Shown: positions 9,888-18,655 of the stretch, in pieces
Position numbering within the stretch: the first letter of the stretch is position 1
Layout of the letters: each line of letters begins with the position of its first letter
Assembly: GCF_002211365.1 (NCBI RefSeq)
Contig: NZ_LOKZ01000013.1
Span: 1-64,000 of the forward strand
Reading direction: 5' to 3'
Source: Rhizobium sp. R711
GTDB lineage: Bacteria > Pseudomonadota > Alphaproteobacteria > Rhizobiales > Rhizobiaceae
DNA length: 64,000 bases
Notes under the pieces: generated by a model
Databases searched by the model: none
What the model was told of the DNA's origin: nothing
Seen by the model: only the letters and a program-made list of their open reading frames with translations
Position numbers and translations under genes: made by a program

Positions 9888-12026
9888 CTATGCCGCAGGC
9901 TCATCCGAGCTCGGGCGTTGCGAGAGTTGGCGGGCGGCAGCGGCATGCGCTTCAGCCTCGTGCACTTCGCTCGAAACCTGAACCGTCGGGACAGCAAACT
10001 CGATGCCGTTCTCCTTGAAGGCGTTGCGGATCATCGCCAGCGCATTGCGCCGGATGACGAACTGCTCGCCGGGCTTGGTCATCATTGCCAGCCGGATGAC
10101 AATTGCGAACTCGCCGAACTGCTCGACGCCCTTCATCTTCAGCGTTTCGATGATGTGCGGACTGTAATCGGGATTATCAAGCAACTGCTGTCCGATCTGC
10201 TTGATCACCTTCTTCGCCTTCACGAGGTCGGTATCGTAGGTCACGTTCAGCGTGATCTTGTCGATGGTCCAGTCGCGGTTGAGATTCTTGACCGCGCCGA
10301 GTTCGCCGAACGGCACTGTCGTCAGCGGCCCGCGATGGTGCCGCAGCCGGACGGAGCGCAAGCTGAACGCCTCGACCACGCCCTTGTGGCTGCCGCTCTC
10401 GATATATTCGCCGACGCGAAAGGCATCGTCCCAGAGATAGAACATGCCGCTGATGACGTCCTTCACGATGGTCTGCGCTCCGAAACCGACGGCAACGCCG
10501 ACCACCCCGGCGCCTGCGATCAGAGGCCCGATCTCCACCCCCAGGCCCGACAGCACCATCAGGACAGCAATAACCGCGATAACAACGGCGAGAATATTGC
10601 GGAAGATCGGCAACAGGGTCTGCAGGCGGGCACGGCTGGCTTTTTCCTCGTCTGTCATCGCGCCTTCGATCCGAGAGTCATCGAGCTTGCCGTTGATGTA
10701 AGCGCGCGCCAGGTGCCACAACAGATCGGCAGCGAGCAAGATGACGATGCCGCCGATCGCGCCGCGAGCAATGCGGTCGATCATGGTCTCTCCCGCCGCC
10801 ATGCGGTCTGCCACGAGCCCGATCATACGTCCGAACCAGAAGGCAGCGGCTGCGATGATGAGCGCGCGAACGCCGCGATCAAGCAGCACGGTCGCGATCC
10901 GGCGCCCGGCGAGAAAGCCTGCCTCCGCCTGATGCAAGGAGCGAACGGCCAGCGTTGCGACGGAAAGTGCGCGCGGCAGGAGCACGGCATAGATCCCGAG
11001 CCACAGCAGCAGATTGAAGCCTGACACCCAAAGAAGCCAAAGCACAGCGAAATAGAGCGTCAGTCCCCAGGAAACGGTGACGCTACGATGCTCGCCCTCC
11101 TCGACGGGGCGGTGCCAGACCGCCTCCACCGCGATAGCAAACAGCCCGATACCAAGAATATAGCCGACGAAGTAGCGCGCGCCTTCGGAAAAGCCGAGCG
11201 GCACCATCAGTTGGATCGCCGCCCATCCGAACGCGAAGTAGATCGCGAAGGTCGCGCAGCGGCGGAACCAAAAAAGGGCCCGCGCTCGTGAAATCTGGCG
11301 CTCGCCATCCGCGCGCTGCAAGGTGGCAACGACGACCAGGAGCCGCCCCAGCGCAACGGTAAAACGAGCAACGATGAGCGCGATCGCGATGGCGATGGCC
11401 ATGGATCGTGTGATCGGTGGCCAGTTGAAAGCAAGCAGGGGCACCAGTGTCGCCATGGAAAAGACGATTGCCGGAACAATGCGATAAAGCAGGTTTGCCG
11501 TAGCGTGATGGGCAACGGTGACGACCTCGTCATCAGTCCGTCGGATTCGCGGTTTCGGCACGAGGAGACGAAACAGCAGCTCGACAACCGCTCCGGACAG
11601 GAAAAGTGCAATGACTTTCGTTGTTATTAGCACCCAACCGCTTGGCGCGACCTCGCGTTCTACGATGCCGGAAGCGGACTCGACTTCGCCCGGAAGCTCC
11701 ATCGCGGCATCGGAGACCATCTCGACATGGCGGCGAGCATGATCGACGAGCTCGGACAGGGCCGACATTTCGCCAGCCTCTGCCTGGGTGGCAGCCGGCG
11801 CGGCTTTCATTTGCGTCGCCATCCACTCTTTCACCTGCGGCGTTTGCATCAGCTCGAGCATCTGCCGAACTTCTGCCGGCGGTTGAGCAGCCGCGGTCGT
11901 GGGCGTGGGAGGCGGTGACGGTAGGTTGGCGGTCTGAGCGGCGGCACCCCAAGCAACGGCAAGGGCGAACGTCATCGATATCAGCAGTTGCATCATGCCA
12001 CGCGCGCCCATTGCCAGACCCGTCAT
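9888..12026 (-). CDS. Large MscS-family mechanosensitive ion channel
   Basis: A 712-residue inner-membrane channel protein. An N-terminal signal-like helix is followed by a Pro/Thr/Ala-rich periplasmic segment, then many transmembrane helices. The MscS pore helix and beta domain begin near residue 509 (VGVAVGFGAQTIVKDVISG), followed by the FRVGEYIE strand and the C-terminal cytoplasmic vestibule. Channels of this class open on membrane tension to release solutes on hypo-osmotic shock. It is longer than E. coli MscS (286 residues) and resembles the YbdG/YnaI-like large members. Several ATGs lie in the first 14 codons; 12026 has a purine-rich stretch directly upstream. Confidence 0.9.
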   Translation of the reverse strand: MTGLAMGARGMMQLLISMTFALAVAWGAAAQTANLPSPPPTPTTAAAQPPAEVRQMLELMQTPQVKEWMATQMKAAPAATQAEAGEMSALSELVDHARRHVEMVSDAAMELPGEVESASGIVEREVAPSGWVLITTKVIALFLSGAVVELLFRLLVPKPRIRRTDDEVVTVAHHATANLLYRIVPAIVFSMATLVPLLAFNWPPITRSMAIAIAIALIVARFTVALGRLLVVVATLQRADGERQISRARALFWFRRCATFAIYFAFGWAAIQLMVPLGFSEGARYFVGYILGIGLFAIAVEAVWHRPVEEGEHRSVTVSWGLTLYFAVLWLLWVSGFNLLLWLGIYAVLLPRALSVATLAVRSLHQAEAGFLAGRRIATVLLDRGVRALIIAAAAFWFGRMIGLVADRMAAGETMIDRIARGAIGGIVILLAADLLWHLARAYINGKLDDSRIEGAMTDEEKASRARLQTLLPIFRNILAVVIAVIAVLMVLSGLGVEIGPLIAGAGVVGVAVGFGAQTIVKDVISGMFYLWDDAFRVGEYIESGSHKGVVEAFSLRSVRLRHHRGPLTTVPFGELGAVKNLNRDWTIDKITLNVTYDTDLVKAKKVIKQIGQQLLDNPDYSPHIIETLKMKGVEQFGEFAIVIRLAMMTKPGEQFVIRRNALAMIRNAFKENGIEFAVPTVQVSSEVHEAEAHAAAARQLSQRPSSDEPAA

Positions 12027-12070
12027 CCCTTTCCCCCCAAGCGATCTGTCGACAATATATCGCGCCGTAC

Positions 12071-12107
12071 AAAAGGAAAGCCCGCACAGATGGCGCTGCG
12101 CGGGCTT
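12071..12107 (-). terminator. Rho-independent terminator after gnd
   Basis: On the minus strand an 8-bp stem AAGCCCGC/GCGGGCTT with a 14-base loop is followed by TCCTTTT, about 20 bases past the gnd stop. It separates gnd from the downstream mechanosensitive channel gene. Confidence 0.75.
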
Positions 12108-12128
12108 GGAAAACGAAAGGTTTGCAGC

Positions 12129-13148
12129 TTAGTCCTTCGGCTTTTCAACGTGACCGCCGAAGCCTGCGCGCATGGCCGAGAGCACCTTGTTGGCGAACTC
12201 ATCCTTGTCGCGCGATGCGAAGCGGCCATGAAGCGCCGCGCTCAGCACCGGCGTCGGCACACTTTCATCGATCGCCGCCATGATCGTCCACCGGCCTTCG
12301 CCGGAGTCGGAAACGCGGCCGGCATACTTGGTGAGGACCGGATCGGCGTGCAGCGCGTCGGCCGTTAGATCGAGCAGCCAGGAGGTGATAACGCTGCCGC
12401 GGCGCCATACTTCGGCAATATCCGGCAGGTTGAGGTCGTAACGATAGTATTCGGGGTGCGCCAAAGGTGCGGTTTCGGCATCGACCTCGTGCGTGGCCGC
12501 ACCGACGTTGGCATGCTTTAGAATGTTCAACCCTTCGGCATAGGCCGCCATCAGGCCATACTCGATGCCGTTGTGCACCATCTTGACGAAGTGGCCTGCG
12601 CCGTGGGGACCGCAATGAAGATAGCCCTGCTCCGCCGTGCTTTCCGGATGCGCGCTGCGACCCGCGGAAGGAGCGATATCTCCCTGCCCCGGTGCCAGCG
12701 ATGCAAAAATCGGCGACAGCGACTGAACGACCCCTTTCTCACCACCGATCATCAGGCAATAGCCGCGCTCCAGGCCGAAGACGCCGCCGCTGGTGCCGAC
12801 ATCGACATAGTGGATGCCTTTGGTGATGAGTTCCGCGCCGCGCCTGATGTCGTCGTGGTAATAGGAGTTGCCACCGTCAATGATGATGTCGTCGTCGTGC
12901 AGCAACGGCAGAAGCTGCGCAATGACCTTATCGGTGATGGCCGCCGGCAACATCAGCCAGACGGCGCGCGGCCGCGACAGCTTCGAGACGAACTCCTCGA
13001 TAGAGGCGCTGCCAACCGCCCCTTTGCCAACGAGATCGGCAACGCTTTCCGGCTTGGCGTCGTAGACGACGCATTCATGGCCACCGCGCATCAATCGCTG
13101 AACCATGTAGTTGCCCATGCGGCCCAAACCCACCATGCCAAGCTGCAT
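12129..13148 (-). CDS. gnd: 6-phosphogluconate dehydrogenase (decarboxylating), short type
   Basis: Oxidatively decarboxylates 6-phosphogluconate to ribulose 5-phosphate in the pentose phosphate pathway. The 339 residues show a Rossmann motif GLGRMG at 7-12, the substrate-binding DGGNS motif at 91-95, and the catalytic [10 protein letters not shown] motif with K189 and N193. The protein is shorter than the ~470-residue classical enzyme and fits the compact YqeC/GndA-like class, often NAD-preferring. The frame runs 48 codons further upstream, but the ATG at 13148 has a good AGGAG site seven bases ahead. It lies just downstream of 6S RNA, near other sugar-phosphate genes (tkt, gap). Confidence 0.93.
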   Translation of the reverse strand: MQLGMVGLGRMGNYMVQRLMRGGHECVVYDAKPESVADLVGKGAVGSASIEEFVSKLSRPRAVWLMLPAAITDKVIAQLLPLLHDDDIIIDGGNSYYHDDIRRGAELITKGIHYVDVGTSGGVFGLERGYCLMIGGEKGVVQSLSPIFASLAPGQGDIAPSAGRSAHPESTAEQGYLHCGPHGAGHFVKMVHNGIEYGLMAAYAEGLNILKHANVGAATHEVDAETAPLAHPEYYRYDLNLPDIAEVWRRGSVITSWLLDLTADALHADPVLTKYAGRVSDSGEGRWTIMAAIDESVPTPVLSAALHGRFASRDKDEFANKVLSAMRAGFGGHVEKPKD

Positions 13149-13279
13149 CTGAAATCTCCTGGAAATTAAATCGATATAATTCCGGAAACTAGCATTCGCA
13201 TTGCTGCAAGCAAGTGAAGTGTGCCTCACATCTGCATTGCACCAGCAGCACAGCGTGAAAGTGGATAGAAAGGAAAGTG

Positions 13280-13441
13280 CGATCCACGACAACCGATGGA
13301 TGTTTACGATCCTGGGCGCCTACAAACGTAGGTGGGCACCGTGTGTCCAGGCCCACGAGCCTGGTCAGGGACAGCTCCCTTTGGATCGAGTATGGCCCCA
13401 GGGATTGTGGTTCCTGTCGAGAGGCGCAGACCGCACTCCGC
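13280..13441 (-). ncRNA. ssrS: 6S RNA
   Basis: 6S RNA mimics an open promoter and sequesters housekeeping RNA polymerase. Four things support it. The gap lies directly downstream of zapA on the same strand, the position of ssrS in many proteobacteria. The two ends pair as GTGCGGTC with GATCGCAC. The ~160-base interior is GC-rich and can fold into a long interrupted hairpin, with a segment near 13336-13365 that resembles alphaproteobacterial 6S RNAs. A TATATAG -10-like box sits just upstream of the predicted 5' end. The ends are estimates to within about 10 bases. Confidence 0.8.
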
Positions 13442-13494
13442 TATATAAGGCTGATTTCAGCGACACGCCAGAGGGCTGGCGACGCCGCTCCTAT

Positions 13495-13872
13495 TTAATT
13501 GAGTTCGGCGGGCGCGCGGCCATTCAGCTTGTCGGTGATGCCGCGGATACGGCTGGTTACCTCGCTAAGGGCCGCCGCAAGGCTTTCCTCAGTGCGGGCG
13601 TTCGCTGCGAGAACCGTGTCGCTGGTGTTCCGCAGCGTATCGAGCTCGGATTCGAGACCGGCGACGCGGCGGGTTAGTTCCGAAATCTCGTCCATGACCA
13701 TGATGCCTGCCATGACGGTGATCCGGAGGTCGCCGATTTCGCCGAACTGGCCCTTGAGATGACCGACATAATTGTCGAAGCGCGTCGCGAGATCGGTCAG
13801 GTGGTCTTCCTGTCCTTCCTCGCAGGCCATGCGATAGGCCTTGCCGTCGATCGTTACAGTTACCTGCGCCAT
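13495..13872 (-). CDS. zapA: Cell division protein ZapA
   Basis: A 125-residue FtsZ-ring stabilising protein. The N-terminal globular part (MAQVTVTIDGKAYRMAC) carries the ZapA fold, residues 20-60 match the conserved LA.RFDNYV...G..GD.RI region, and a C-terminal coiled coil runs from about 60 to 110. It bundles FtsZ filaments at midcell. The DUF4164 coiled-coil gene lies 13 bases upstream in the same operon, and 6S RNA follows immediately, as around zapA-ssrS elsewhere. Confidence 0.92.
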   Translation of the reverse strand: MAQVTVTIDGKAYRMACEEGQEDHLTDLATRFDNYVGHLKGQFGEIGDLRITVMAGIMVMDEISELTRRVAGLESELDTLRNTSDTVLAANARTEESLAAALSEVTSRIRGITDKLNGRAPAELN

Positions 13873-13885
13873 GTGCTGCGCCCTT

Positions 13886-14161
13886 CTATCGGTCCAGAAC
13901 CGCGCGGATCGTCTCCATGGCCGTCACCAGCCGTCGCGAGACCTCGCGATTGACTTCTTCCAGCCGGTTCGCGCGGAATTCGGCCTGGTCCAGTTCCTGG
14001 GCAAGCTTCGAGCGATCGGCATGAATACGGCGAACTTCGCCTTCGATCTCACCCTGCTCCCGCTGGTGCTCGATACGCATCTCGACCGCGTTCTCAAGCC
14101 CTGAGATCGCTTGCCGCAGCTCGTTGAGTGCTGCTTCCATGATTTTGCCTGTAGGCGTCAT
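13886..14161 (-). CDS. DUF4164 coiled-coil protein upstream of ZapA
   Basis: A 91-residue protein that is almost wholly coiled coil (heptad-like pattern from about residue 10 to 80). It has no signal peptide or membrane segment and matches the alphaproteobacterial DUF4164 family. The frame extends 30 codons further upstream, but the ATG at 14161 has a GGAAG site five bases ahead and gives the usual start. Its place 13 bases before zapA suggests a role with the division ring, perhaps as a ZapB-like partner. That is inference from position and structure only. Confidence 0.8.
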   Translation of the reverse strand: MTPTGKIMEAALNELRQAISGLENAVEMRIEHQREQGEIEGEVRRIHADRSKLAQELDQAEFRANRLEEVNREVSRRLVTAMETIRAVLDR

Positions 14162-14497
14162 GTCTCTTCCGGTTCCCCGCACAAGACCCGCGAATCGGCG
14201 CCCGAGACCGATCCAGTATTTCCAAAAGGATACGCGCCTCGCCAAGGGCACGTCAATAAAGCCGGCACCGCGGCTACCGACCTATTCTGTGGATGACGAA
14301 AATCAATCGTCACCTCGATCGCTGGTCAACTTTTGTAAAAATTGATGGTCAAATGTCTAAAATCGATTGGAGTGGCTTCTGGAGGCCCTTCAATTTATTG
14401 ACTTGGCCGTGCCAACTGCTATGTGTCACCCGCTCTCATTGATGGTCTCCACAGGCTTGAGGCCATCCCCCCGACACCCGGAACCCGTGGAATAGCC
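14162..14497. promoter_or_regulatory. Divergent promoter region between DUF4164-zapA and tkt
   Basis: 336 bases without a convincing gene. The part nearest tkt is AT-rich (about 14300-14400) with near-repeats of the type TTGATGGTCAAATG and TCGCTGGTCAACTT, which could be promoter or operator elements for either direction. No exact consensus promoter could be fixed by eye. Confidence 0.5.
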
Positions 14498-16477
14498 ATG
14501 ACCTCTCCTGAACAAAACGACCGGATGGCAAATGCGATCCGTTTCCTCGCCATGGATGCAGTCGAAAAGGCGAATTCGGGACATCCCGGCATGCCAATGG
14601 GCATGGCCGACGTAGCGACGATTCTCTTCACGAAATATCTGCGGTTTGACCCGAAGAAGCCGCATTGGCCGAACCGTGACCGCTTCGTATTGTCGGCCGG
14701 CCACGGCTCGATGCTGCTCTACTCGCTGCTCTATTTGACCGGCTACCCCGACATGACGGTCGAGGACTTGAAGCAGTTCCGTCAAATCGGCTCGAAGACC
14801 GCCGGCCATCCTGAATATGGTCACGCGACCGGCATTGAAACGACGACCGGCCCGCTCGGACAGGGCATTGCCAATGCCGTCGGCATGGCGATCGCCGAGC
14901 GCAAGCTGCGCGACGAGTTCGGTCCCGAGCTTCAGGACCATTACACCTATGCCATCTGCGGCGACGGCTGCCTGATGGAAGGCATCAGCCATGAGGCGAT
15001 CGCGCTTGCGGGCCACCTGAAGCTCAACAAGCTCGTCCTCTTCTGGGACAACAACTCGATCACCATCGACGGCGCCGTCTCGCTGTCCGACTCGACCGAC
15101 CAGATCGCCCGCTTCAAGGCCGTTCATTGGAACACGATCGAGATCGACGGTCACGACCAGGCTGCCATCGCCGCCGCCATCGAAGCTGCTCATAAGTCCG
15201 ATCGCCCGACTTTCATCGCCTGCAAGACGATCATCGGCTTCGGCGCTCCGAACAAGCAGGGCACCCACAAGGTTCACGGCAACCCGCTCGGCGCCGATGA
15301 AATCGCCGCGACCCGCGAGGCGCTCAACTGGGAATACGAGCCCTTCGTCGTTCCCTCCGACGTTCTCGACGCATGGCGTGCAGCTGGTAGCCGCTCGGTT
15401 GACCTCGTCAAGACCTGGGAAGACGGACTCGCCAAGTCATCGCACAAGGCTGAGTTCACCCGCCGCTTTGCCGGAAACCTGCCGGAAGGTTTCGATGCGG
15501 CGATCAGCGCATACAAGAAGAAGCTCGTCGAAACCAAGCCGACAATAGCAACCCGCAAGGCATCGGAAGATGCGCTCGAGGTCATCAATGGCTTCCTGCC
15601 GGAAACGCTCGGCGGCTCGGCCGACCTGACGCCGTCGAACAACACCAAGACCAGCCAGATGCATTCCATCACGCCGACGGATTTCGCCGGCCGCTACATG
15701 CACTGGGGGATCCGCGAGCATGGCATGGCTTCGGCCATGAACGGCATCGCGCTGCATGGCGGTCTTATTCCTTATGGCGGCGGCTTCCTGATCTTCTCGG
15801 ATTATTGCCGCCCGCCGATCCGTCTGGCAGCCCTCATGGGTATCCGTGTGGTGCACGTTCTGACGCATGACTCGATCGGCGTCGGCGAAGACGGCCCGAC
15901 GCACCAGCCGGTCGAGCAGATCGCTGGCCTGCGCGCCGTTCCGAACCTGCAGGTCTTCCGTCCGGCCGACGCCACGGAAACCGCTGAGTGCTGGCAGATT
16001 GCCGCCAAGACCAAAAACCGCCCTTCCGCCCTCGCGCTCACCCGCCAGAACCTGACGACGGTGCGCACCGAGTACAGCGAGAGGAACCTCTGCGAACAGG
16101 GCGCGTACACGCTCGCCGGCAATGCCGACGCGAAGGCGACGATCTTCGCGTCGGGCTCGGAAGTTGAGCTTGCCGTTGCCGCCCGCGCAACACTGGAAGC
16201 CAAGGGCGTCAGCGTTCGCGTTGTATCCGTTCCCTGCACCGAGCTGTTCTTCGAGCAGCCGGACGCCTACCGCAAGGAAGTCATCGGCAACTCACCGGTG
16301 AAGATCGCCGTGGAAGCCGCTGTCCGCGAAGGCTGGGATGCCTTCATCGGGCCTGAAGGCACTTTCGTTGGCATGAAGGGGTTCGGCGCGTCCGGTCCGG
16401 CGAAGGAAGTCTTCAAGCATTTTGGCATCACCGCGGACGCCGTGGTCGCTGCCGCAGAAGCAAAACTCCGCGCATAG
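14498..16477 (+). CDS. tkt: Transketolase
   Basis: Thiamine-diphosphate enzyme moving two-carbon units between sugar phosphates in the pentose phosphate and Calvin-type pathways. It is 659 residues. The SGHPG motif with the active-site His is near residue 29, the ThDP/metal motif starts with GDG at 155-157 and ends with the NN pair at 185-186, and a pyrimidine-binding domain and C-terminal domain follow. The frame opens at 14423, but the ATG at 14498, beginning MTSPEQND, gives the normal start. It leads the tkt-gap-pgk-fba cluster, although the repeat element after it and terminators between later genes suggest separate transcripts. Confidence 0.97.
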   Translation: MTSPEQNDRMANAIRFLAMDAVEKANSGHPGMPMGMADVATILFTKYLRFDPKKPHWPNRDRFVLSAGHGSMLLYSLLYLTGYPDMTVEDLKQFRQIGSKTAGHPEYGHATGIETTTGPLGQGIANAVGMAIAERKLRDEFGPELQDHYTYAICGDGCLMEGISHEAIALAGHLKLNKLVLFWDNNSITIDGAVSLSDSTDQIARFKAVHWNTIEIDGHDQAAIAAAIEAAHKSDRPTFIACKTIIGFGAPNKQGTHKVHGNPLGADEIAATREALNWEYEPFVVPSDVLDAWRAAGSRSVDLVKTWEDGLAKSSHKAEFTRRFAGNLPEGFDAAISAYKKKLVETKPTIATRKASEDALEVINGFLPETLGGSADLTPSNNTKTSQMHSITPTDFAGRYMHWGIREHGMASAMNGIALHGGLIPYGGGFLIFSDYCRPPIRLAALMGIRVVHVLTHDSIGVGEDGPTHQPVEQIAGLRAVPNLQVFRPADATETAECWQIAAKTKNRPSALALTRQNLTTVRTEYSERNLCEQGAYTLAGNADAKATIFASGSEVELAVAARATLEAKGVSVRVVSVPCTELFFEQPDAYRKEVIGNSPVKIAVEAAVREGWDAFIGPEGTFVGMKGFGASGPAKEVFKHFGITADAVVAAAEAKLRA

Positions 16478-16479
16478 CC

Positions 16480-16570
16480 CTTCAAATCGGTTCCGATTTG
16501 AAGAAAGGATTATGCGCAGTTTCTAAATGCTATAGCGTCTTTGCGCGTCATATGACGTGCGGCGCTATAG
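16480..16570. repeat. Two-palindrome intergenic element (RIME-like)
   Basis: 91 bases between tkt and gap with two inverted repeats. The first is CTTCAAATCGG, TT, CCGATTTGAAG (16480-16503), perfect over 11 bp. The second is bounded by CTATAGCG (16530-16537) and CGCTATAG (16563-16570) and contains the near-perfect palindrome GCGCGTCATATGACGTGC (16543-16560). This layout matches the dispersed Rhizobium intergenic mosaic elements (RIME1) found in hundreds of copies in rhizobial genomes. No second copy was seen in this window. The first hairpin may also act as a weak terminator for tkt. Confidence 0.65.
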
Positions 16571-16632
16571 AGGGAGCGCCCAGGCGCTCTCCAATTCAAT
16601 CCGCAAGCCCCATCTCTAGGGAGTGAATGCAC

Positions 16633-17643
16633 ATGACTGTAAAGGTTGCCATCAACGGCTTCGGCCGCATCGGCCGTAACGTTCTCCGCGCCATCGTCGA
16701 ATCCGGCCGCACCGACATCGAAGTCGTTGCGATCAACGACCTCGGTCCGGTCGAGACCAACGCCCACCTGCTGCGCTACGATTCCATCCACGGCAAGTTC
16801 CCGGCCGAAGTGAAGGTTGAAGGCGACACCATCACGGTTGCTGGCGGCAAGCCGATCAAGGTGACCGCGATCAAGGACCCGGCAACGCTGCCGCACAAGG
16901 AACTCGGCGTCGACATCGCGATGGAGTGCACCGGCATCTTCACCGCTCGCGAAAAGGCTGCCGCACACCTGACGGCCGGCGCAAAGCGCGTTATCGTTTC
17001 GGCTCCTGCCGACGGTGCCGACCTGACCGTCGTTTTCGGCGTCAACCACGACCAGCTCACCAAGGAGCACCTGGTCATCTCCAACGCGTCCTGCACGACG
17101 AACTGCCTCGTGCCGGTCGTGAAGGTTCTCGATGACGCCGTCGGCATCGACCACGGCTTCATGACCACCATTCACTCCTACACGGGTGACCAGCCGACGC
17201 TCGACACCATGCACAAGGATCTGTACCGCGCCCGCGCCGCAGCCCTCTCCATGATCCCGACCTCCACGGGCGCTGCCAAGGCTGTTGGCCTCGTTCTGCC
17301 GCATCTGAAGGGCAAGCTCGACGGTACGTCGATCCGCGTGCCGACCCCGAACGTCTCGGTGGTCGATTTCAAGTTCGTTGCCAAGAAGGCCACGACCGTC
17401 GGCGAGATCAACGAAGCGATCAAGGCTGCTGCAAACGGCAAGCTCAAGGGCATCCTCGGCTACACCGACGAGCCGCTCGTTTCCCGCGACTTCAACCATG
17501 ACAGCCACTCCTCGATCTTCGCGACCGACCAGACGAAGGTCATGGAAGGCAACTTCGTGCGCGTCCTGTCCTGGTACGACAACGAGTGGGGCTTCTCCAG
17601 CCGCATGTCCGACACGGCCGTTGCTTTCGCAAAGCTCATCTAA
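16633..17643 (+). CDS. gap: Glyceraldehyde-3-phosphate dehydrogenase, type I
   Basis: Glycolytic/gluconeogenic dehydrogenase, 336 residues. N-terminal Rossmann motif INGFGRIGR at 7-15, D36 that favours NAD, catalytic C154 in SNASCTTNC, and the partner H180. Substrate-phosphate residues lie in the STGAAKAVG stretch. ATGs lie at 16627 and 16633; the second is better spaced (nine bases) from the GGGAG ribosome site. It is preceded by the RIME-like element and followed by a strong terminator, so it is probably monocistronic. Confidence 0.97.
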   Translation: MTVKVAINGFGRIGRNVLRAIVESGRTDIEVVAINDLGPVETNAHLLRYDSIHGKFPAEVKVEGDTITVAGGKPIKVTAIKDPATLPHKELGVDIAMECTGIFTAREKAAAHLTAGAKRVIVSAPADGADLTVVFGVNHDQLTKEHLVISNASCTTNCLVPVVKVLDDAVGIDHGFMTTIHSYTGDQPTLDTMHKDLYRARAAALSMIPTSTGAAKAVGLVLPHLKGKLDGTSIRVPTPNVSVVDFKFVAKKATTVGEINEAIKAAANGKLKGILGYTDEPLVSRDFNHDSHSSIFATDQTKVMEGNFVRVLSWYDNEWGFSSRMSDTAVAFAKLI

Positions 17644-17666
17644 GAGCGTCGCGACATAGATCGTGG

Positions 17667-17700
17667 AAAGCGGCTCGGGCAACCGGGCCGCTTTTCTTTT
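17667..17700 (+). terminator. Rho-independent terminator after gap
   Basis: An 11- to 12-bp stem (AAGCGGCTCGG paired with CCGGGCCGCTT, one G-U) with a GCAA tetraloop is followed by TTTTCTTTT. It begins 23 bases past the gap stop. Confidence 0.9.
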
Positions 17701-17765
17701 GGCGTCGAACTGACTAGCGTCAAAGCCAACAGAGAATGCCGGATGAATGGCTGGCGGATTCACCC

Positions 17766-17906
17766 ATGAAAATTCTCATGACGATCATCGTTTTCCTTAT
17801 GATTGCGAGCGTTTTGAGCTTGAGCGTCGTTGGCGGGCGCAGTTCGAAGCAGATCGCCGAGGGGCAGCCGCTGATGGCCTCCACCCGCATCATGGGCCCT
17901 CGATAG
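17766..17906 (+). CDS. Putative 46-residue single-span membrane peptide
   Basis: A short frame from ATG 17766 to TAG 17904-17906. Residues 2-22 form one hydrophobic helix (beginning MKILMTIIVFLMIAS), followed by a short polar tail. Codon use is like neighbouring genes, with many G/C third positions in the second half. The ribosome site is weak (GGCGGA). No family was recognised, and it could be an untranslated leader of the next gene. Conservation in relatives would decide. Confidence 0.45.
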   Translation: MKILMTIIVFLMIASVLSLSVVGGRSSKQIAEGQPLMASTRIMGPR

Positions 17907-18001
17907 TCCGTTCCCGGGGAAGGATAGGGACTGGCGCTGCGCCGCCGATCGCCGTACTGTCGATCGAAGCTAAGACGGCACAGAAGCGAAAGAGAATTTT
18001 G

Positions 18002-18322
18002 ATGGACTACTTTACGATCGAAATCGGCGGCCAGGCGATCGCAAGTTTCCGCTCCGAGAATGCCGACGACGCCAAGAATTTCTTCGAGGCCGAGGATTTC
18101 CGCGAGGACCTGACGGTCCTGCAATCGCAGGGCAAGCCGGTTTGGAATGGGGTCACGGCGCTCACGCTGCGCAAGGCGACCGCCGAAGAGGCGAGTGAAG
18201 TCGAGCACGCCTACGAATTCGACGACGATCCAGAACGCACGATCGACGATGAGTTTGTTGTCTTTCTGGTCCCGATTTCTGACCTCGCCGATGGCGAGGA
18301 TGATGAGGACGACGACGCCTGA
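18002..18322 (+). CDS. Hypothetical acidic protein
   Basis: A 106-residue soluble protein starting MDYFTIEIGG and ending in a strongly acidic tail (GEDDEDDD). The frame is open further upstream to 17747, but the ATG at 18002 begins the part with normal protein character and is preceded by AAGAGA. No catalytic motif, signal peptide or membrane segment is visible. It looks like a conserved rhizobial hypothetical; no function is proposed. Confidence 0.7.
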   Translation: MDYFTIEIGGQAIASFRSENADDAKNFFEAEDFREDLTVLQSQGKPVWNGVTALTLRKATAEEASEVEHAYEFDDDPERTIDDEFVVFLVPISDLADGEDDEDDDA

Positions 18323-18655
18323 GAGAGAGCGGAAGCCTGGGGGCGTTGCCCTGTCCCACGCGGCATTCATTGAACGAGAGGAAAAGCGCAAGAGCGCGGC
18401 TTCTGCCCTGCTATCGCCCGATTTGCTCATACACTCGATTCATGCTCTTCGTGAGCGCTCATCCGGCTTTGCCATCCGGCACGCCAAAACAGCAGCATGA
18501 AGCCGCAAAACAGCACGGGTTGGACCGCAAGGCCTACCCATCCTGCTTGTTTTGCCGTTTACTCATAGCTGGCTTGAGTGACCACGAAAGGGCGATCTGG
18601 AATGGGCTGCGGGACCGGGGGCGGTCTGCATTGAATTGCGGGTAAGGGGACAGGC
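18323..18655. other. Gap of 333 bases upstream of the antiporter gene
   Basis: No convincing gene here. A 99-codon forward frame (18346-18645) lacks an ATG and a ribosome site and has Cys/Arg-rich composition unlike real genes. The segment probably holds the promoter and leader of the antiporter gene, whose ribosome site AAGGGGA lies at its end. Confidence 0.5.

Noticed and set aside
16510..17763. A 417-codon minus-strand frame
   Set aside because: Antisense shadow of gap extending into the repeat and terminator.
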